Positions 7,081-16,461 of a DNA stretch of 64,000 nt are shown in pieces. Source of the DNA: RGIG4079 sp045596365 (GTDB taxonomy: Bacteria; Bacteroidota; Bacteroidia; Bacteroidales; Muribaculaceae); the NCBI GenBank assembly GCA_045596365.1, contig JAZOCE010000022.1:1-64000 (forward strand), in the 5' to 3' direction. How positions within the stretch are numbered: the stretch's first letter is position 1; each line of letters begins with the position of its first letter. Both the position numbers and the translations under genes were made by a program. Under the pieces are notes generated by a model. That model ran no database searches and had not been told where the DNA came from. It worked only from the letters and a program-made list of their open reading frames with translations.

Positions 7081-10026
7081 ATGAACTGCAGTCGTATAAT
7101 GTTTTTTGCTCTTGCTTTAATTTGTTCTGTGGTGACATTTTCTAAAGATAATGTCATTGCTGATATATGTGATATTCTTGAAAATCAGCAAGAAGCGTAT
7201 TTTTCCGCCGGAAAGATAAAAGTGGAAGATGTTGTCGTAAATGATAAAAAGAAAATTGTTGAAATAAAGTGTAATTCCGCACTTGCTGACCATACTTTTT
7301 CTACTGAAAGTGTCGCTCAATTGATTGAGGCAATAAAACCTATTTTACCTAAAAAAACTACAAATTACAAGATAATTATTACTGCAAATGGTATAGATAT
7401 CAATGATTTAGTGCTATATGCAAAAAAGAAAGTTGTAGCACCTAAAGAGAAAACACCATTTGTGGTAGCAGTAGATGGAAGGTCGGCTCCAAATGGATTA
7501 GAAGGCGCAAATATTGCTATGTGGCAAAGTCACGGTTGGTACTTTGAACCGAGCTTAAACAGATGGGAATGGCAACGCGCTCGTATTTTTCAAACGGTAG
7601 AAGACTTATATACACAAAGTTACGTCATACCGTTCTTGATGCCAATGTTGCAAAATGCAGGTGCTTATGTGTTAAGCCCTCGAGATAGAGATATAAACAC
7701 ATGTGAAGTTATTGTTGATGCTGATGGTGGATATGCTCAACAATCTTATGAGGAAAAATCAGGCAAAGAATTGTGGAGAGATGCAAATACTGCAGGATTT
7801 GCATATAAAAAAGCTATTTTAGAGGATAATGACAACCCGTTTAGGATGGGAGGAGTGAGAGTTGCTAAGACCGTAAGCAAAGCATCTGATGTGTCTATTG
7901 CTCAATGGAGTGCTGACATGCCTAAGGCGGGGGAATATGCCGTGTATGTATCTTATGCTTCATTTCCAAATAGTGCAACAGATGCGTTATATCGCATAAA
8001 TTCATTGTCGGGTACTAAAGAATTTAAAGTTAACCAACGTATGGGCGGTGGTACATGGATTTATCTTGGCCATTTCCCATTGGCTAAGGGCGTTTCTGAA
8101 AAGCCTGTCGTGGAGCTGTTAAATATTTCAAACAACAAGAAGGCTGTTATATCGGCCGATGCTGTAAAGATTGGCGGTGGAATGGGTAATGTTGCTCGCA
8201 AGGTAAACGATAGAAACGATATTGACTTCAAATATGTACAAAGTGGATATCCTCGTTTTACAGAAGCTGCAAAATATTGGATGCAATGGGCTGGTATTCC
8301 TGATAGTATATATTCCCCTTCTGGCAACATAAATGATTATACCGATGATTACAAATGCCGAGGTCTGTGGGTTAACTATTTGATGGGTGGATCATCAATG
8401 TTGCCAGAAAAAGAAGGGTTGAAAATCCCCATTGATTTATCATTCGCATTCCACACTGATGCCGGAACAACAATGAATGACTCAATTATCGGAACATTGT
8501 CAATCTATTACTCTGACAAAAATGGTACATATGCCAATGGGACTTCACGCATGGCATCGCGTGATTATACCGATGAGGTTGTTACAAACATTGTAAACGA
8601 TATTCGTGCCACTTATGAGCCTAAGTGGATGCGCCGTGCAATGTGGGATAAAACATACTATGAAGCACGTGTTCCACAAGTGCCTGCTATGTTATTGGAA
8701 CTATTGTCGCATCAGAATTTCGCTGATATGAAATATGGCTTGGACCCAACATTCCGTTTTACTGTGAGTCGTGCGATTTACAAAGGTATGTTGAAATTCA
8801 TTGCTAAAAGAGACAATCGTGCATATGTAGTACAACCATTGCCTGTTAATTCTTTCGCAATTGCAAAGGGTGAGAATGGGGTGTATAACTTATCATGGAA
8901 AGAAACAGTTGATACTCTTGAGGCAACAGCTCGACCAACTTATTATATCGTTCAACATCGTTTGAATAATGGCGCGTTTGTTGATTATACAACAGTAACA
9001 GAGCCTTCAATAAGTATTGAAATAGAAGATAATGATATCCATTCTTATCGCATCATCGCAGGGAATGATGGCGGTATCAGTTTCCCATCTGAAATACTTG
9101 CAATGTGTGATAAGGGGGATGGTAAAGAACCAGTACTTGTTGTTAATGGTTTCACTCGCATTTCCGGTCCTGATACATTTGAATCAGGTCTTATTGCCGG
9201 GTTTAATGACACAAAGGATTATGGAGTTCCATATATAAACGATATTAGTTTCATCGGTTCACAATATGAGTTCCGTCGCGAAATTCCTTGGATGGATGAT
9301 GATGCTGCCGGATTTGGCGCAAGTCAAGCCAATTATGAAACGATGGTAATTGCTGGTAACACATTCGATTTTGCCTACAACCATGGCGTTGCTATTGTCG
9401 CTGCCGGTCGTTCATTTATTTCATCAAGTGTAGAGGCATATATGTCATCAAATGAAACTTATCAAGGTCCTATCGATTTGATATTAGGGAAACAAAAAGA
9501 GATAATAATAGGACGAGGAGTTTATGGTTCTCGTTATAAAACATTCCCACAAGCATTGCAACAAAAAATCACAGCTCATTGTAATGCCGGTGGTGATATT
9601 TTTGTATCAGGTGCTTATGTCGCAACTGATTTGTGGGACAATCCAAGAACTACTGATGCAGATAAGGCATTTGCATCGGAAGTGTTAGGTTACAAATGGC
9701 GTGCTGATCAAGCCTCAGTAATGGGTAGCGTATATGAGGTTCAATCTCGTTTCCCTCAATTTGAAAATTGGTATAGCACATTTAGTAACCAGTTAAATGA
9801 AGAATGTTATGTAGTGGAATCTCCTGATAGTTTTTATCCATCAGATAAAGAAAAAGGAGCTACTATAATGCGATATAGCGAAAATAACTTAGTTGCAGGG
9901 ACAGCATTTGATGCCGGCAAGTATCGTACAGTAGTGATAGGTTTCCCCTTTGAAACAATCACAGATACAACAGCGCAAGCATCATTAATGAAACAAATTT
10001 TGAAATTTTTTGAAGACAAAAAGTAA
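7081..10026 (+). CDS. Golvesin-domain, amidase-like exported protein ('xanthan lyase'-type)
   Basis: A 981-residue exported protein with a signal peptide (~1-20). Related Bacteroidales proteins are usually labelled 'xanthan lyase' or N-acetylmuramoyl-L-alanine amidase. An Amidase_3-like domain appears to be split. MWQSHGWYFEP (~155) resembles the first His region, SFAFHTDAG (~457) matches the second His motif, and LLELLSHQNF (~541) matches the final Glu region. Inserted between them (~250-365) is a golvesin-C-terminal-like beta domain (AGEYAVYVSYASFP, GGTWIYLGHFPL). A fibronectin-III-like domain (~605-690) and a large alpha/beta domain of unknown function (~695-981) follow. There is no T9SS tail, so it is likely periplasmic. 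It is the first gene of the salvage run and probably trims peptidoglycan, though the substrate is inferred. The xanthan label should not be trusted. Confidence 0.72.
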   Translation: MNCSRIMFFALALICSVVTFSKDNVIADICDILENQQEAYFSAGKIKVEDVVVNDKKKIVEIKCNSALADHTFSTESVAQLIEAIKPILPKKTTNYKIIITANGIDINDLVLYAKKKVVAPKEKTPFVVAVDGRSAPNGLEGANIAMWQSHGWYFEPSLNRWEWQRARIFQTVEDLYTQSYVIPFLMPMLQNAGAYVLSPRDRDINTCEVIVDADGGYAQQSYEEKSGKELWRDANTAGFAYKKAILEDNDNPFRMGGVRVAKTVSKASDVSIAQWSADMPKAGEYAVYVSYASFPNSATDALYRINSLSGTKEFKVNQRMGGGTWIYLGHFPLAKGVSEKPVVELLNISNNKKAVISADAVKIGGGMGNVARKVNDRNDIDFKYVQSGYPRFTEAAKYWMQWAGIPDSIYSPSGNINDYTDDYKCRGLWVNYLMGGSSMLPEKEGLKIPIDLSFAFHTDAGTTMNDSIIGTLSIYYSDKNGTYANGTSRMASRDYTDEVVTNIVNDIRATYEPKWMRRAMWDKTYYEARVPQVPAMLLELLSHQNFADMKYGLDPTFRFTVSRAIYKGMLKFIAKRDNRAYVVQPLPVNSFAIAKGENGVYNLSWKETVDTLEATARPTYYIVQHRLNNGAFVDYTTVTEPSISIEIEDNDIHSYRIIAGNDGGISFPSEILAMCDKGDGKEPVLVVNGFTRISGPDTFESGLIAGFNDTKDYGVPYINDISFIGSQYEFRREIPWMDDDAAGFGASQANYETMVIAGNTFDFAYNHGVAIVAAGRSFISSSVEAYMSSNETYQGPIDLILGKQKEIIIGRGVYGSRYKTFPQALQQKITAHCNAGGDIFVSGAYVATDLWDNPRTTDADKAFASEVLGYKWRADQASVMGSVYEVQSRFPQFENWYSTFSNQLNEECYVVESPDSFYPSDKEKGATIMRYSENNLVAGTAFDAGKYRTVVIGFPFETITDTTAQASLMKQILKFFEDKK

Positions 10027-10063
10027 TAAATAAAATTATTCACAATCATAAATTAATTTATTC

Positions 10064-11521
10064 ATGAAAACTATCAATTGTTTTATCCCTTGTGCTGATG
10101 CTCAGCAAGTGAAAGCAACAGTTGACGGCCTTCGTCAAAACGCTTTAGTATCAAAAATTTTTCTTCTTTCATCTGATGCAAATATTGCAGTAGAAGATTG
10201 TGAAGTTATCAATATTGATACTCTTAACAGCTCAGCTACCATGAAAAAAATCGCTAACGCTTCAGAAGGCGATTACACTCTACTTTACACTAAGTATAAC
10301 AATCTTGTTATGGGTTATTTGGCACTTGAACGCATGGTGCGTCTTGCTGATGACTCAAAAGCAGCTATGGTATATGCCGACAACTATCAAATCGTTGAAG
10401 GTAAAAAAACTAACGCCCCCGTAATTGATTATCAATTTGGTTCATTGCGCGATGACTTCAACTTTGGCTCAGTCCTATTTTTTAATACTAAAGCATTAAA
10501 ATCCGCTGCTGCTGAAATTGATGCTGAATATACTGCAGCCGGTCTTTATGACCTTCGTTTGAAAGTTTCTCGTCAAGGAGATCTTGTCCATATTAACGAA
10601 TATCTTTATACCGAAATTGCTCTTCCTGTAACAACTGAAGGTGAATCACACTTTAGCTATGTAGATCCCAAAAATCGTGGCGTGCAGATTGAAATGGAGC
10701 AAGCTTGTACCGACCACCTCAAAAAAATTGGAGGTTATCTTGAACCAAAATTTGAAGAAATTAACTTCAATCAAGGTGATTTTGAGTATGAAGCATCGGT
10801 CATCATTCCTGTACGTAATCGTGTTCGTACAGTTCGTGATGCTATCAAGAGTGTCCTTTCTCAAAAAACTGATTTTAAATTTAACCTCATCATTATTGAT
10901 AATGGCTCTACCGACGGTACTACTGAGGCTATTGATGAATTTAAAAACGATGAACGTCTAATTCATATTATTCCCGAACGTGATGACCTTGGTATCGGTG
11001 GTTGTTGGAATATGGGTGTAAATCACCCTAAATGCGGTAAATTTGCTGTTCAATTGGATAGTGATGACGTTTACAGCGATGAAAACACTCTTGCTACTAT
11101 GGTTAAAGCATTCTACGATCAAAATTGCTCAATGGTAGTAGGTACTTATATGCTTACCGACATCAATATGCAAATGATTCCTCCCGGTGTAATCGATCAC
11201 AAAGAATGGACTCCTGAAAATGGTCGTAATAATGCACTTCGCATCAATGGTCTTGGTGCTCCACGTGCATTCTATACTCCAATGCTTCGTGAAATCAATG
11301 TGCCTAACACAAGTTATGGTGAAGACTATGCACTTGGTCTTGCATTCTCTCGCCGTTATCAAATAGGTCGCGTGTATGACGTAGTTTACTACTGCCGTCG
11401 TTGGGAAGACAATTCTGACCATGCTTTGGATATCAATAAGACTAATGCAAACAACCTTTACAAAGACCGTATCCGTACTTGGGAACTTCAAGCACGTATC
11501 GAATTCAATAAGAATAAATAA
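10064..11521 (+). CDS. Tandem-domain family 2 glycosyltransferase
   Basis: A 485-residue cytoplasmic protein with no signal peptide. The C-terminal half (~245-470) is a standard GT2/GT-A domain: ASVIIPVRNRVRTVRDAIKS, the nucleotide-binding IIDNGSTDGT and the metal site QLDSDDVYSD. The N-terminal half (~1-235) looks like a second, degenerate GT-A unit, with an NCFIPCADAQQ opening strand and MVYADNYQI in place of a DxD motif. It starts 37 bases after the golvesin-domain gene and 8 bases before a DUF4922 gene. A sugar-nucleotide-using transferase is unexpected in a catabolic MurNAc locus. It might act on a salvaged muropeptide or a cell-wall glycan, but the acceptor and donor cannot be read from the sequence. 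Confidence 0.82.
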   Translation: MKTINCFIPCADAQQVKATVDGLRQNALVSKIFLLSSDANIAVEDCEVINIDTLNSSATMKKIANASEGDYTLLYTKYNNLVMGYLALERMVRLADDSKAAMVYADNYQIVEGKKTNAPVIDYQFGSLRDDFNFGSVLFFNTKALKSAAAEIDAEYTAAGLYDLRLKVSRQGDLVHINEYLYTEIALPVTTEGESHFSYVDPKNRGVQIEMEQACTDHLKKIGGYLEPKFEEINFNQGDFEYEASVIIPVRNRVRTVRDAIKSVLSQKTDFKFNLIIIDNGSTDGTTEAIDEFKNDERLIHIIPERDDLGIGGCWNMGVNHPKCGKFAVQLDSDDVYSDENTLATMVKAFYDQNCSMVVGTYMLTDINMQMIPPGVIDHKEWTPENGRNNALRINGLGAPRAFYTPMLREINVPNTSYGEDYALGLAFSRRYQIGRVYDVVYYCRRWEDNSDHALDINKTNANNLYKDRIRTWELQARIEFNKNK

Positions 11522-11529
11522 TTTTTGTC

Positions 11530-12459
11530 GTGGTTAATACTGAATTAGTAAATAAATTTATCGGTGAGCAGTTGGCTGAATGGCAAACTGCTGCCGATAA
11601 TTTCAAAGCACTTGAAGGTGTTAAAGTAAAAGAACTTGATGTTGATGGAATGAAAATCAAGGTGCAATTTAACCCTGCACGCATTGTTTCTTCATCGGCA
11701 AAAGTAGATGCGAAATCTTTAAAAGAACGCAAGTGCTTCCTTTGCGCTGAAAATCGTCCATCAGTCCAACGTGGAATAGAGTGGGGTAATGGTTATATTA
11801 TTCTTATCAACCCATTCCCTATTTTCCCTCGCCACTTGACAATCCCTGATATGCGTCATGTTGACCAATTGATCAAAGACCGCATTGCCGATATGATGTC
11901 GCTTGCACATGACCTTGATGGATACACAGTATTCTATAATGGACCTAAGTGTGGTGCGTCTGCTCCTGACCACATGCACTTTCAAGCTGGAAATAGCGAC
12001 TTCCTTACAATTGGAGATGCTCTTGAAAACGCTGAATTAAAGACAATTGCAACAGATGGTGATGCAGTTCTTGCTGCATGTCAATCATTGCCATTGAATG
12101 TATTTGTTATTGACTCAAAAGATCCTCAAGCAGGAGAACGTTTGTTCTCTCGTCTATATGATGCAATCCCCGTTCCAGAAGGCGAAAAAGAGCCAATGAT
12201 GAATTTACTTTGTTTTGTTACTCCGGCAGGAGTTAGACTTGTTGTTATACCACGTAAGCAACATCGTCCTTCATTCTATGGAACAGAAGGCGATGATAAA
12301 ATGTTGCTTAGTCCTGCATCAGTAGATATGGGTGGTGTGTTTATTACTCCACTTGAAAAGGATTTCAACAAGGTTGATGCAGATTTGATTAAAGTAATCT
12401 TTGATGAGCTTTGTTTAAGCAATGAAGCTGTTGAAGATATTGTAAACAAGATTAAGTAA
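11530..12459 (+). CDS. DUF4922 protein, HIT/GalT-like nucleotidyltransferase or phosphorylase
   Basis: A 309-residue soluble protein of the DUF4922 family. It carries the hallmarks of the GalT/Ap4A-phosphorylase branch of the HIT superfamily: a KCFLCAENRP cysteine pair, an INPFPIFPRHLTI strand and the histidine triad HMHFQAG, whose central His would form a nucleotidyl-enzyme intermediate in that superfamily. The substrate is unknown. The most natural start is GTG at 11530, 8 bases after the preceding stop; the first downstream ATG (~11649) would remove about 40 residues that look like part of the fold. It lies between the GT2 gene and the SpoIID gene. It may make or break a sugar-nucleotide bond related to the neighbouring transferase, which is inference. 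Confidence 0.78.
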   Translation: MVNTELVNKFIGEQLAEWQTAADNFKALEGVKVKELDVDGMKIKVQFNPARIVSSSAKVDAKSLKERKCFLCAENRPSVQRGIEWGNGYIILINPFPIFPRHLTIPDMRHVDQLIKDRIADMMSLAHDLDGYTVFYNGPKCGASAPDHMHFQAGNSDFLTIGDALENAELKTIATDGDAVLAACQSLPLNVFVIDSKDPQAGERLFSRLYDAIPVPEGEKEPMMNLLCFVTPAGVRLVVIPRKQHRPSFYGTEGDDKMLLSPASVDMGGVFITPLEKDFNKVDADLIKVIFDELCLSNEAVEDIVNKIK

Positions 12460-12468
12460 GATTCTTTA

Positions 12469-13785
12469 ATGGAAGAACCTAAAATTAAGGTAGGTATAAT
12501 GAGTGCCGCCGAAGTGAAATTTACACTTGACGGAACATTTAAAATCCTCGATAAAACCGTCAGTGGTAGCCAAGTTGCTACCACCGATGGTAATGTTATT
12601 TTATGGAATAACGAAAAATATAAAGAATTAGAGTTTATCCCTGTTGATGAAGTATCAGCTTCTTTTGAACTTGAAGATGTTACCATTGGTGTCAATTTTC
12701 ATTGGGAACGTAAAGAAGTTCAACGTTTTAAAGGTGCACTCAAATTAATTGTTGAGCATGGAAAAATCACTCCTGTGAATATTCTTGGAGTTGAAGACTA
12801 TTTGCTCAGTGTAATTTCCTCGGAAATGAGTGCAACAGCATCACTCGAATTGCTTAAGGCTCATGCTGTTATCTCACGCAGTTGGTTGCTTGCACAAATA
12901 GACAAGAACAAACGCATTGAGATGTCGGGCGAGAAATATGTAGCTGCTGAGAACGTTGAAGGTGAGGTGATTAAATGGTATGACCGTGAAGATCATGTCA
13001 ACTTTGACGTGTGTGCTGATGACCATTGTCAACGTTATCAAGGCATCACTCGGGCTTCAACTCCTCAAGTAGCTAAAGCTATTGAAGCCACTCGCGGACA
13101 AGTGTTGATGGACGGTGAAAATCTTTGTGACGCTCGATTCTCTAAATGCTGTGGTGGTGTTTATGAAGAATTTGAAAACTGCTGGGAGCCTGTTCATTAC
13201 AATTACCTTGTGGCCCGTCGTGATGGGGTGAACGAACTTGATTTCCCAAATCTCACCGTTGAAAAGAATGCTCAAGAGTGGATTCTATCTCGTCCTGAAG
13301 CACATTGTAACACAGCCGATGCTGAAATCCTTTCACAAGTGTTAAATCATTACGACCAAGAGACAACCGATTTCTATCGTTGGAAAGTAGATTATACTCA
13401 AGCCGAGATTTCTAAACTTGTTCGTGAACGTTCTGGCGAGGATTATGGCGACATTGTTGACCTTATCCCCATTGCTCGAGGAACATCAGGTCGTCTTTAC
13501 AAATTAAAAATCGTTGGAACTAAAAAAACACTTACAATAGGTAAAGAACTTGAAATACGTCGCACATTATCACCTTCTCACTTGTATAGCTCAGCTTTTG
13601 TAATAGAAAAGGGTGAAAATGATGCAAATGGACTACCCTCAACATTTACTTTGAAAGGAGCAGGCTGGGGACATGGCGTCGGGCTATGTCAAATTGGTGC
13701 TGCAGTTATGGGTGCTAAGGGGTATCCTTATGAGGAAATATTATTGCATTATTTTATTGATGCAACAATTAAGAAATTATATTAA
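12469..13785 (+). CDS. SpoIID/LytB-domain protein
   Basis: A 438-residue SpoIID/LytB family protein. The family core is present: VEDYLLSVISSEMSATASLE with the conserved Glu, then LLKAHAVISRSWLL (~105-140), a cysteine-containing insert (ADDHCQRYQGI, FSKCCGGVYEEF) and the C-terminal motif GWGHGVGLCQIGAAVMGAKG. B. subtilis SpoIID is a lytic transglycosylase that cuts glycan strands lacking stem peptides; the critical Glu appears conserved. No signal peptide is evident (it opens MEEPKIKVGIMSAAEVKF), which is odd for a wall enzyme. It may act on imported fragments in the cytoplasm or be exported by another route. It starts 9 bases after the DUF4922 stop and precedes the permease by 24 bases. Confidence 0.85.
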   Translation: MEEPKIKVGIMSAAEVKFTLDGTFKILDKTVSGSQVATTDGNVILWNNEKYKELEFIPVDEVSASFELEDVTIGVNFHWERKEVQRFKGALKLIVEHGKITPVNILGVEDYLLSVISSEMSATASLELLKAHAVISRSWLLAQIDKNKRIEMSGEKYVAAENVEGEVIKWYDREDHVNFDVCADDHCQRYQGITRASTPQVAKAIEATRGQVLMDGENLCDARFSKCCGGVYEEFENCWEPVHYNYLVARRDGVNELDFPNLTVEKNAQEWILSRPEAHCNTADAEILSQVLNHYDQETTDFYRWKVDYTQAEISKLVRERSGEDYGDIVDLIPIARGTSGRLYKLKIVGTKKTLTIGKELEIRRTLSPSHLYSSAFVIEKGENDANGLPSTFTLKGAGWGHGVGLCQIGAAVMGAKGYPYEEILLHYFIDATIKKLY

Positions 13786-13809
13786 TAAACAATAAATTAT
13801 AATCAGATA

Positions 13810-15189
13810 ATGAGTAAAGCAACAAAACGCAATCCATGGGCTTGGATTCCAACGCTCTATTTTGCACAAGGGATACCATTCATCTTCATCAACATGGTGA
13901 CAATGGTACTTTTCACTCAGCTCGGTATGTCAGAAACCGATGCCGCTCTTTATACAGGATGGCTCTATTTGCCATGGGTAATTAAGCCTTTCTGGGGACC
14001 TATCGTTGATATTATTCGTACAAAACGCTGGTGGACAGTAACAATGCAAATTTGTGTTGCAGTAGGTCTTGCTGCTATCGCATTCACACTTCCTTTGCCT
14101 AATAAAGAAGAAATTGCACAAGGGCTTCCTGTGAGCATGTTTATGGTGTGCTTATTCTTCTATTTCATCACAGCATTCTGCTCTGCAACACATGATATTG
14201 CATCAGATGGTTTCTACATGATTGCTCTTAACACAGCAGAACAAAGTATGTTCGTTGGTATTCGTTCTACATTCTATCGTTGTGCTAATGTGTTTGGTCA
14301 AGGGGGGCTTGTAATGCTTGCCGGTTTCCTTCAGACTCAAACCGGAGATGTCGCTATTGCATGGAAATATACAGTGATAATTTGTGCGGCATTCTTTGCA
14401 ATCGTATCGGTTTATCACGCATTCATCCTTCCTGTCCCTGCAGCGGATAGAGCTGTAGGTCAAGGAAACCTTGACGCTGACGCTAAGAAGAAAAGTGTTG
14501 GTGATATCGTGAAAGAATTCTCAGGCTCATTCGTGACATTCTTCCAAAAGAAACATGTGCTTCTTGCGATGTTGTTCATGCTTCTTTATCGTCTTCCTGA
14601 AGCTCAAGTAGTGAAACTATGTCAACCATTCCTTTTGGCTTCTCGTGATGCAGGTGGTCTTGGTATGACTCAAGGGGAAGTAGGGTTTGCTTATGGTACT
14701 CTTGCAATCGTGGGGCTAACTATCGGAGGTATCATTGGTGGTATTTGTGCATCTAATGGTGGTCTTAAGAAATGGATTTGGCCTATGGCTCTTGCTACAT
14801 CACTCAACTGTGTAGCATATATCATTCTTTCTAATGTTCAACCTGATTATGCATTATGGGGAGATCGCATGTTGATTTTCTCTGCAATCATTCTTGAACA
14901 ATTTGCCTACGGATTTGGATTCACTGCATTTATGCTTTACATGATGTACTTTGCTGATGGTCCATACAAAACGTCTCACTATGCTATCTGTACAGCATTC
15001 ATGGCTCTTGGTATGATGCTTCCAGGTATGGCAGCAGGTTTTATCAAAGAAAGTCTTCTTGGTAACTCTTACATCATGTTCTTCTGGTGGGTACTTGCAT
15101 GTAATGTTGCAACTTGGATTGTAACTGCACTTGTTCGTCGTCACATCGATCCCAAATATGGTGCTAAAGATGCTCAACCAAAAGAATAA
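13810..15189 (+). CDS. AmpG-like MFS muropeptide permease
   Basis: A 459-residue inner-membrane protein with about 12 hydrophobic helices and an MFS/AmpG-type start (WIPTLYFAQGIPFIFINMV). The family signature between helices 2 and 3 is recognisable in KPFWGPIVDIIRTKRWW. AmpG proteins import GlcNAc-anhydroMurNAc-peptides by proton symport. Its position between SpoIID and NamZ genes in a MurNAc-degrading run supports a muropeptide or amino-sugar substrate. It is shorter than E. coli AmpG (491) but fits Bacteroidota homologues. No regulatory signal separates it from its neighbours. The exact cargo is inferred. Confidence 0.75.
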   Translation: MSKATKRNPWAWIPTLYFAQGIPFIFINMVTMVLFTQLGMSETDAALYTGWLYLPWVIKPFWGPIVDIIRTKRWWTVTMQICVAVGLAAIAFTLPLPNKEEIAQGLPVSMFMVCLFFYFITAFCSATHDIASDGFYMIALNTAEQSMFVGIRSTFYRCANVFGQGGLVMLAGFLQTQTGDVAIAWKYTVIICAAFFAIVSVYHAFILPVPAADRAVGQGNLDADAKKKSVGDIVKEFSGSFVTFFQKKHVLLAMLFMLLYRLPEAQVVKLCQPFLLASRDAGGLGMTQGEVGFAYGTLAIVGLTIGGIIGGICASNGGLKKWIWPMALATSLNCVAYIILSNVQPDYALWGDRMLIFSAIILEQFAYGFGFTAFMLYMMYFADGPYKTSHYAICTAFMALGMMLPGMAAGFIKESLLGNSYIMFFWWVLACNVATWIVTALVRRHIDPKYGAKDAQPKE

Positions 15190-15195
15190 AAATAG

Positions 15196-16443
15196 ATGAA
15201 CTCAATGTTAAAGAAAATAATGACGCTAACCATTGCCCTCGTGGCAATGGTAGCTTCTGCACAAGTAAAGCCCGGTGTTGAAACGCTTCGTGAAGGCGGT
15301 TTTGAACAGTTGAAAGGGAAACGTGTTGGCTTGATTACAAATCCAAGTGGTGTGGATAACAATCTTGTTTCAACAATAGATATCCTTGCAAATGCTCCCG
15401 GAGTGAAACTCACTGCGCTTTATAGTCCTGAACATGGTGTGCGTGGAGATATTCCTGCCGGAGAAAAAGTCGCAACATATACTGATGCCGCAACAGGAGT
15501 AACAGTTTTTTCATTGTATGGTAAAAACAAGAAACCATCGTCTGAAATGCTTGCTGATGTAGATGTCCTTGTTTATGACATTCAAGATAATGGCTGTCGC
15601 TCATTTACATTTATCAGTACAATGGGCTTGTGTATGGAAGCATGTGCCGAAAACGATAAGGAATTTATGGTGCTCGACCGCCCTAATCCGCTATCTGGAT
15701 TGAAGGTTGAGGGTAATCTTGTCGAAGAGGGCTTCTACTCATTGGTGAGCCAATTTGAAATCCCTTATCTTTATGGTTTGACTCCAGGTGAACTTGCAAT
15801 GATGCTTAATGATGGGATGTTGAAAGAAGGCAAGAAAACTAAATTGACTGTTGTTCCTATGCAAGGATGGCATCGTTACATGACATTTGACCAAACAGGT
15901 ATGCCATGGATTCTTCCTTCTCCTCATCAACCTTATCCCCAATCAGCAATCTATTACCCAACAACAGGTATTATTGGAGAATTGTATTTTGTCTCAATCG
16001 GTGTTGGTTACACCATGCCATTCCAATTAATTTGTGCTTCATGGATTGATGCAAATGAGTTTTGCAATAGGTTGAATGCGTTAAATCTTAAAGGTATAAT
16101 TTTCCGTCCTATCCACATCAAACCCTATTATAGTGTGGGTAAAGGTGAAAACCTTCAAGGTGTTCAATTATATGTAACAGATGTTCTTGATTGTGAATTG
16201 ACAATGGTGCAATTCCATGCAATGGAAATTTTGGCAGAGATGTACCCCGACAAGAGACTTCTTGACGAAGATGGTCAAGGAACACTTGGTAATCGTTGGA
16301 ACATGTTTGACAAAGTGTGTGGAACAGATCAAATACGCATCAAGTTCTCAAAGAATTATAAAGTAGCTGACATCATTGATTATTGGAACAAGGATGTTGA
16401 TGCTTTCAAAGAAAAATCAAAGAAATATTATCTTTATAACTAA
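15196..16443 (+). CDS. namZ: NamZ-type exo-beta-N-acetylmuramidase (DUF1343)
   Basis: A 415-residue exported DUF1343 protein with a signal peptide (~1-23, ending ASA). Family landmarks include GKRVGLITNPSGVD, YSPEHGVRGD, VYDIQDNGCRSF and the DRPNPLSG loop. B. subtilis NamZ, the characterised member, releases MurNAc from the non-reducing ends of glycan strands and has been linked to MurNAc salvage in Tannerella. The His of SPEHG and the acidic residue of DIQD are conserved positions in the family. It starts 6 bases after the permease stop, and the downstream genes can dispose of MurNAc completely. The gene symbol rests on family membership and context. Confidence 0.82.
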   Translation: MNSMLKKIMTLTIALVAMVASAQVKPGVETLREGGFEQLKGKRVGLITNPSGVDNNLVSTIDILANAPGVKLTALYSPEHGVRGDIPAGEKVATYTDAATGVTVFSLYGKNKKPSSEMLADVDVLVYDIQDNGCRSFTFISTMGLCMEACAENDKEFMVLDRPNPLSGLKVEGNLVEEGFYSLVSQFEIPYLYGLTPGELAMMLNDGMLKEGKKTKLTVVPMQGWHRYMTFDQTGMPWILPSPHQPYPQSAIYYPTTGIIGELYFVSIGVGYTMPFQLICASWIDANEFCNRLNALNLKGIIFRPIHIKPYYSVGKGENLQGVQLYVTDVLDCELTMVQFHAMEILAEMYPDKRLLDEDGQGTLGNRWNMFDKVCGTDQIRIKFSKNYKVADIIDYWNKDVDAFKEKSKKYYLYN

Positions 16444-16461
16444 GATTAAAAAGAAGTCTCT

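Noticed and set aside
11129..11491. Long minus-strand open frame inside the GT2 gene
   Set aside because: Cys/Ile/Thr-rich composition typical of antisense shadows; the plus strand encodes clear GT2 motifs.
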